A stretch of 64,000 nucleotides of DNA from DATFVA01 sp963839165. Its GTDB lineage: Bacteria; Bacteroidota; Ignavibacteria; Ignavibacteriales; Ignavibacteriaceae. The position numbers and the translations under genes were made by a program. The stretch is taken from contig CAWIUG010000005.1 of NCBI GenBank assembly GCA_963839165.1, positions 744,001 to 808,000 on the forward strand, in the 5' to 3' direction. Positions 62,375-64,000 of the stretch are shown here, piece after piece (position 1 is the first letter of the stretch; every line of letters starts with the position of its first letter). Below the pieces are notes generated by a model, which saw nothing but the letters and a program-made list of their open reading frames with translations, searched no databases and had not been told where the DNA came from.

Positions 62375-62680
62375 ATGAAGGTATTAGTTGATTTATGTGT
62401 GGTGCCGATAGGGGTAGGTACTTCTGTTTCGCAGTATATCGCGAAGTGTGAAAAAATCCTTAAGGATGCCGGATTAAAGACGATACTTCATTCTTACGGA
62501 ACGAACATCGAAGGTGAGTGGGATGATGTTTTTGAAGCGGTCAAAAAATGCCATCAGGAGATACACAAGATGGGAGCCCCGAGAATTTCATCTACACTAC
62601 GGCTTGGGACGAGAACCGACAGAGACCAGACAATGGAGGATAAAATTGACAGCGTTCAGCAGAAATTAAAAAATCTTTAG
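62375..62680 (+). CDS. MTH1187-family thiamine-binding protein
   Basis: A 101-residue protein: VLVDLCVVPIGVGTSVSQYI, GLKTILHSYGTNIEGEWDDV and PRISSTLRLGTRTDRDQTME are diagnostic of the MTH1187/YkoF-related (DUF77) family, which binds thiamine or its precursor. Ferredoxin-like fold, cytosolic, tetrameric in known members. AAAGGAG lies 9 nt upstream of the ATG. It precedes the membrane protein gene by 16 nt. Confidence 0.92.
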   Translation: MKVLVDLCVVPIGVGTSVSQYIAKCEKILKDAGLKTILHSYGTNIEGEWDDVFEAVKKCHQEIHKMGAPRISSTLRLGTRTDRDQTMEDKIDSVQQKLKNL

Positions 62681-62696
62681 GCAGTTACTCAAAAGG

Positions 62697-63554
62697 ATGG
62701 TAAAAGGTAACCACAGCAGGAGCTTCCCTATATACGGATGGATGGGAACCATAATGGTAATAGCATTCTGGTACCTGAACTGGTTTCTTACGGGACTAAG
62801 AACCGACTGGGCATTCTTCCCATTATGGCTCGGATTCTGTCTGGCGGTTGACGGTCTGGTTTACCTCCGAAAAGGTACTTCGCTGATAAAAAGGAATATC
62901 AGGGAATACGTGCTGCTGTTCGTAATTTCGGCTCCGGTCTGGTGGTTGTTCGAACTGTTCAACTCCTTTACCCGGAACTGGTTTTATGACGGACGACAGT
63001 ACTTCAGCGATCTGGAATTCTTTATTCTCGCTTCTATTAGTTTCTCAACTGTAATTCCGGCTGTCTTTGAAGCGACAGAACTGGCAGGCACTTTCAAATG
63101 GATCCAAAATCTTAAACCTTACAGAAAATTGAAGCCATCCAATAGGGTGTTGGGCTGGTTCATACTGGCAGGCATCTTCACGCTGCTGCTTGAGATCATC
63201 TTTCCGAAAGTGTTCTACCCTTTCATCTGGATAACGGTGTATTTTCTTATTGAACCGGCAAATGTTAAAATGAACAACCGTAATCTGTTAAAGTACACCG
63301 GGGAAGGCAATTGGAAACCAGTGATATCTTTGTGGATCGGCTGCCTCATGTGCGCATTTTTCTGGGAGATGTGGAATTACTATTCATATCCCAAATGGTA
63401 TTATTACCTGCCGATGGTAAATTTTCTGCATATTTTTGAGATGCCTCTGTTAGGTTATATCGGGTATCTGCCTTTTTCGCTTGAGCTTTTTGCCGTGTAT
63501 CATTTTATTAATGGTATCTTTGGAAATAAAGACAGCAGTTATGTTCTGCAATAA
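62697..63554 (+). CDS. Hypothetical integral membrane protein
   Basis: A 285-residue protein with about eight hydrophobic segments and many Trp/Tyr residues (MGTIMVIAFWYLNWFLTGLR, FVISAPVWWLFELFNSFTRN, MCAFFWEMWNYYSYPKWYYY). The recurring W-x-x-F-E / W-E-M-W-N motif in two helices is suggestive of a conserved core. I do not recognise the family. AAAAGG sits right against the ATG, so an internal start (M16 or M20) is possible. It is co-directional with the thiamine-binding gene and the HAD phosphatase. Confidence 0.7.
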   Translation: MVKGNHSRSFPIYGWMGTIMVIAFWYLNWFLTGLRTDWAFFPLWLGFCLAVDGLVYLRKGTSLIKRNIREYVLLFVISAPVWWLFELFNSFTRNWFYDGRQYFSDLEFFILASISFSTVIPAVFEATELAGTFKWIQNLKPYRKLKPSNRVLGWFILAGIFTLLLEIIFPKVFYPFIWITVYFLIEPANVKMNNRNLLKYTGEGNWKPVISLWIGCLMCAFFWEMWNYYSYPKWYYYLPMVNFLHIFEMPLLGYIGYLPFSLELFAVYHFINGIFGNKDSSYVLQ

Positions 63555-63601
63555 TGCGGCCTCTATGAGACAGGCTCTAAATCATAAAATTTGAGATAAA
63601 A

Positions 63602-64000
63602 ATGAATCAATTTAAAGGAATAATATTCGATATTGACGGCACACTTACTTCCACGAATGACCTGATCTTCGCCTCTTTTAACTTCATCACAAAAAAATAC
63701 CTGGGTAAAACATATTCAAATGAAGAAATACTGAAATGGTTTGGTCCCACCGAGGATGTAATTTTGAAAGAATTCTGCGGGGAAAACTATGAGAAAGCCA
63801 GGGAAGAATACTACAGATTTTATTCAGATAATCACTTTATGGCGGATATTTACCCCGGCGTTAGGGAAATCCTTGAAGAACTTAAATCACGGGGTGTATT
63901 ATTATCCATTTATACAGGTAAAGGGAGAGAAGCGGCAGCTATAACCTTAAGAAAAATAGGTATTTACCACTTCTTCGATCTTATAATCACCGGAGATGAG
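63602..64000 (+). CDS. HAD-family hydrolase (phosphoglycolate phosphatase-like), 3' end outside the window
   Basis: The first 133 residues are present. Motif I is IIFDIDGTLTSTNDL with both Asp residues, the cap domain starts after it (FNFITKKYLGKTYSNEEILK), and motif II is LLSIYTGKGREAAAITLRKI with the conserved Thr. The sequence runs to the window end before motifs III and IV. The C1-type cap and length so far fit Gph/PGMB-type phosphatases; the substrate is unknown. It starts 47 nt after the membrane protein gene. Confidence 0.88.
   Translation, partial: MNQFKGIIFDIDGTLTSTNDLIFASFNFITKKYLGKTYSNEEILKWFGPTEDVILKEFCGENYEKAREEYYRFYSDNHFMADIYPGVREILEELKSRGVLLSIYTGKGREAAAITLRKIGIYHFFDLIITGDE

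Noticed and set aside
63565..63577. ATGAGACAGGCTC, similar to the right end of the MITE-like element
   Set aside because: Only 12 of 13 bases match and no second end or internal element is nearby, so it may be chance or a worn relic.

Overview
The window reads as a chromosomal contig from a Gram-negative member of the Ignavibacteria / Bacteroidota-Chlorobi group. Three large secreted proteins end in the type IX secretion sorting signature QNYPNPFNP(S/A)T, which is very common in Ignavibacteria. A CMP-Kdo synthetase implies LPS, and a complete Bat (aerotolerance) operon is typical of this phylum. I see no rRNA, tRNA, CRISPR array or intact transposase.

Layout. 1-4.2 kb: the tail of a possible glycoside hydrolase, then a secreted sugar-dehydrogenase-like T9SS cargo, converging on a COG2509-type flavoprotein. 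4.2-10.1 kb (minus strand): an ABC-2 exporter, a lipoprotein, 3-hydroxyacyl-CoA dehydrogenase, acetate kinase and an atypical SDR. 10.3-13.1 kb: a BNR-repeat T9SS cargo. 13.3-15.9 kb: a RecQ-family helicase. 15.9-19.5 kb: small lipoprotein, rhomboid protease, pgk and gap. 19.9-23.2 kb: a giant FG-GAP T9SS cargo. 23.3-26.8 kb: a B12-binding protein, HIT protein, KdsB, PlsC-like acyltransferase and M48 protease. 26.9-35.1 kb: the moxR-DUF58-batX-batA-batB-batC-batD-batE operon. 35.1-36.9 kb: a graveyard of gene remnants. 36.9-45.6 kb: a cyclic beta-1,2-glucan synthase (NdvB type) split by one frameshift. 45.8-60.9 kb: a regulatory and envelope island. 61.0-64.0 kb: RlmI-like methyltransferase, thiamine-binding protein, an unknown membrane protein and a HAD phosphatase cut by the window edge.

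The most interesting part is 45.8-60.9 kb. Two near-paralogous LuxR-type response regulators flank a soluble PAS histidine kinase and a small exported protein. The genes downstream encode a radical SAM enzyme, DUF4398 and OmpA lipoproteins, an Mla-type lipid transporter (E-F-D), an AI-2E family permease, a Thivi_2564-type membrane peptide, a LysE exporter, a TSP3-OmpA protein and a 44-residue lysine-rich protein. Seven intergenic regions in this island carry the same approximately 40-bp element (core CCTTTTTCATCC, in effect TCC(C)TTTT repeated about one helical turn apart). I see it nowhere else in the window. I propose that it is the promoter/operator of a local regulon controlled by the two regulators.

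Four genes (batX, ndvB, the radical SAM gene and mlaE) are each broken by a shift that one base would repair, most clearly at a T7 run in mlaE. These could be consensus errors or real decay, and raw reads would decide. A separate oddity is a 167-bp MITE-like element that bridges an OmpA lipoprotein and a DUF4382 lipoprotein into one open frame.
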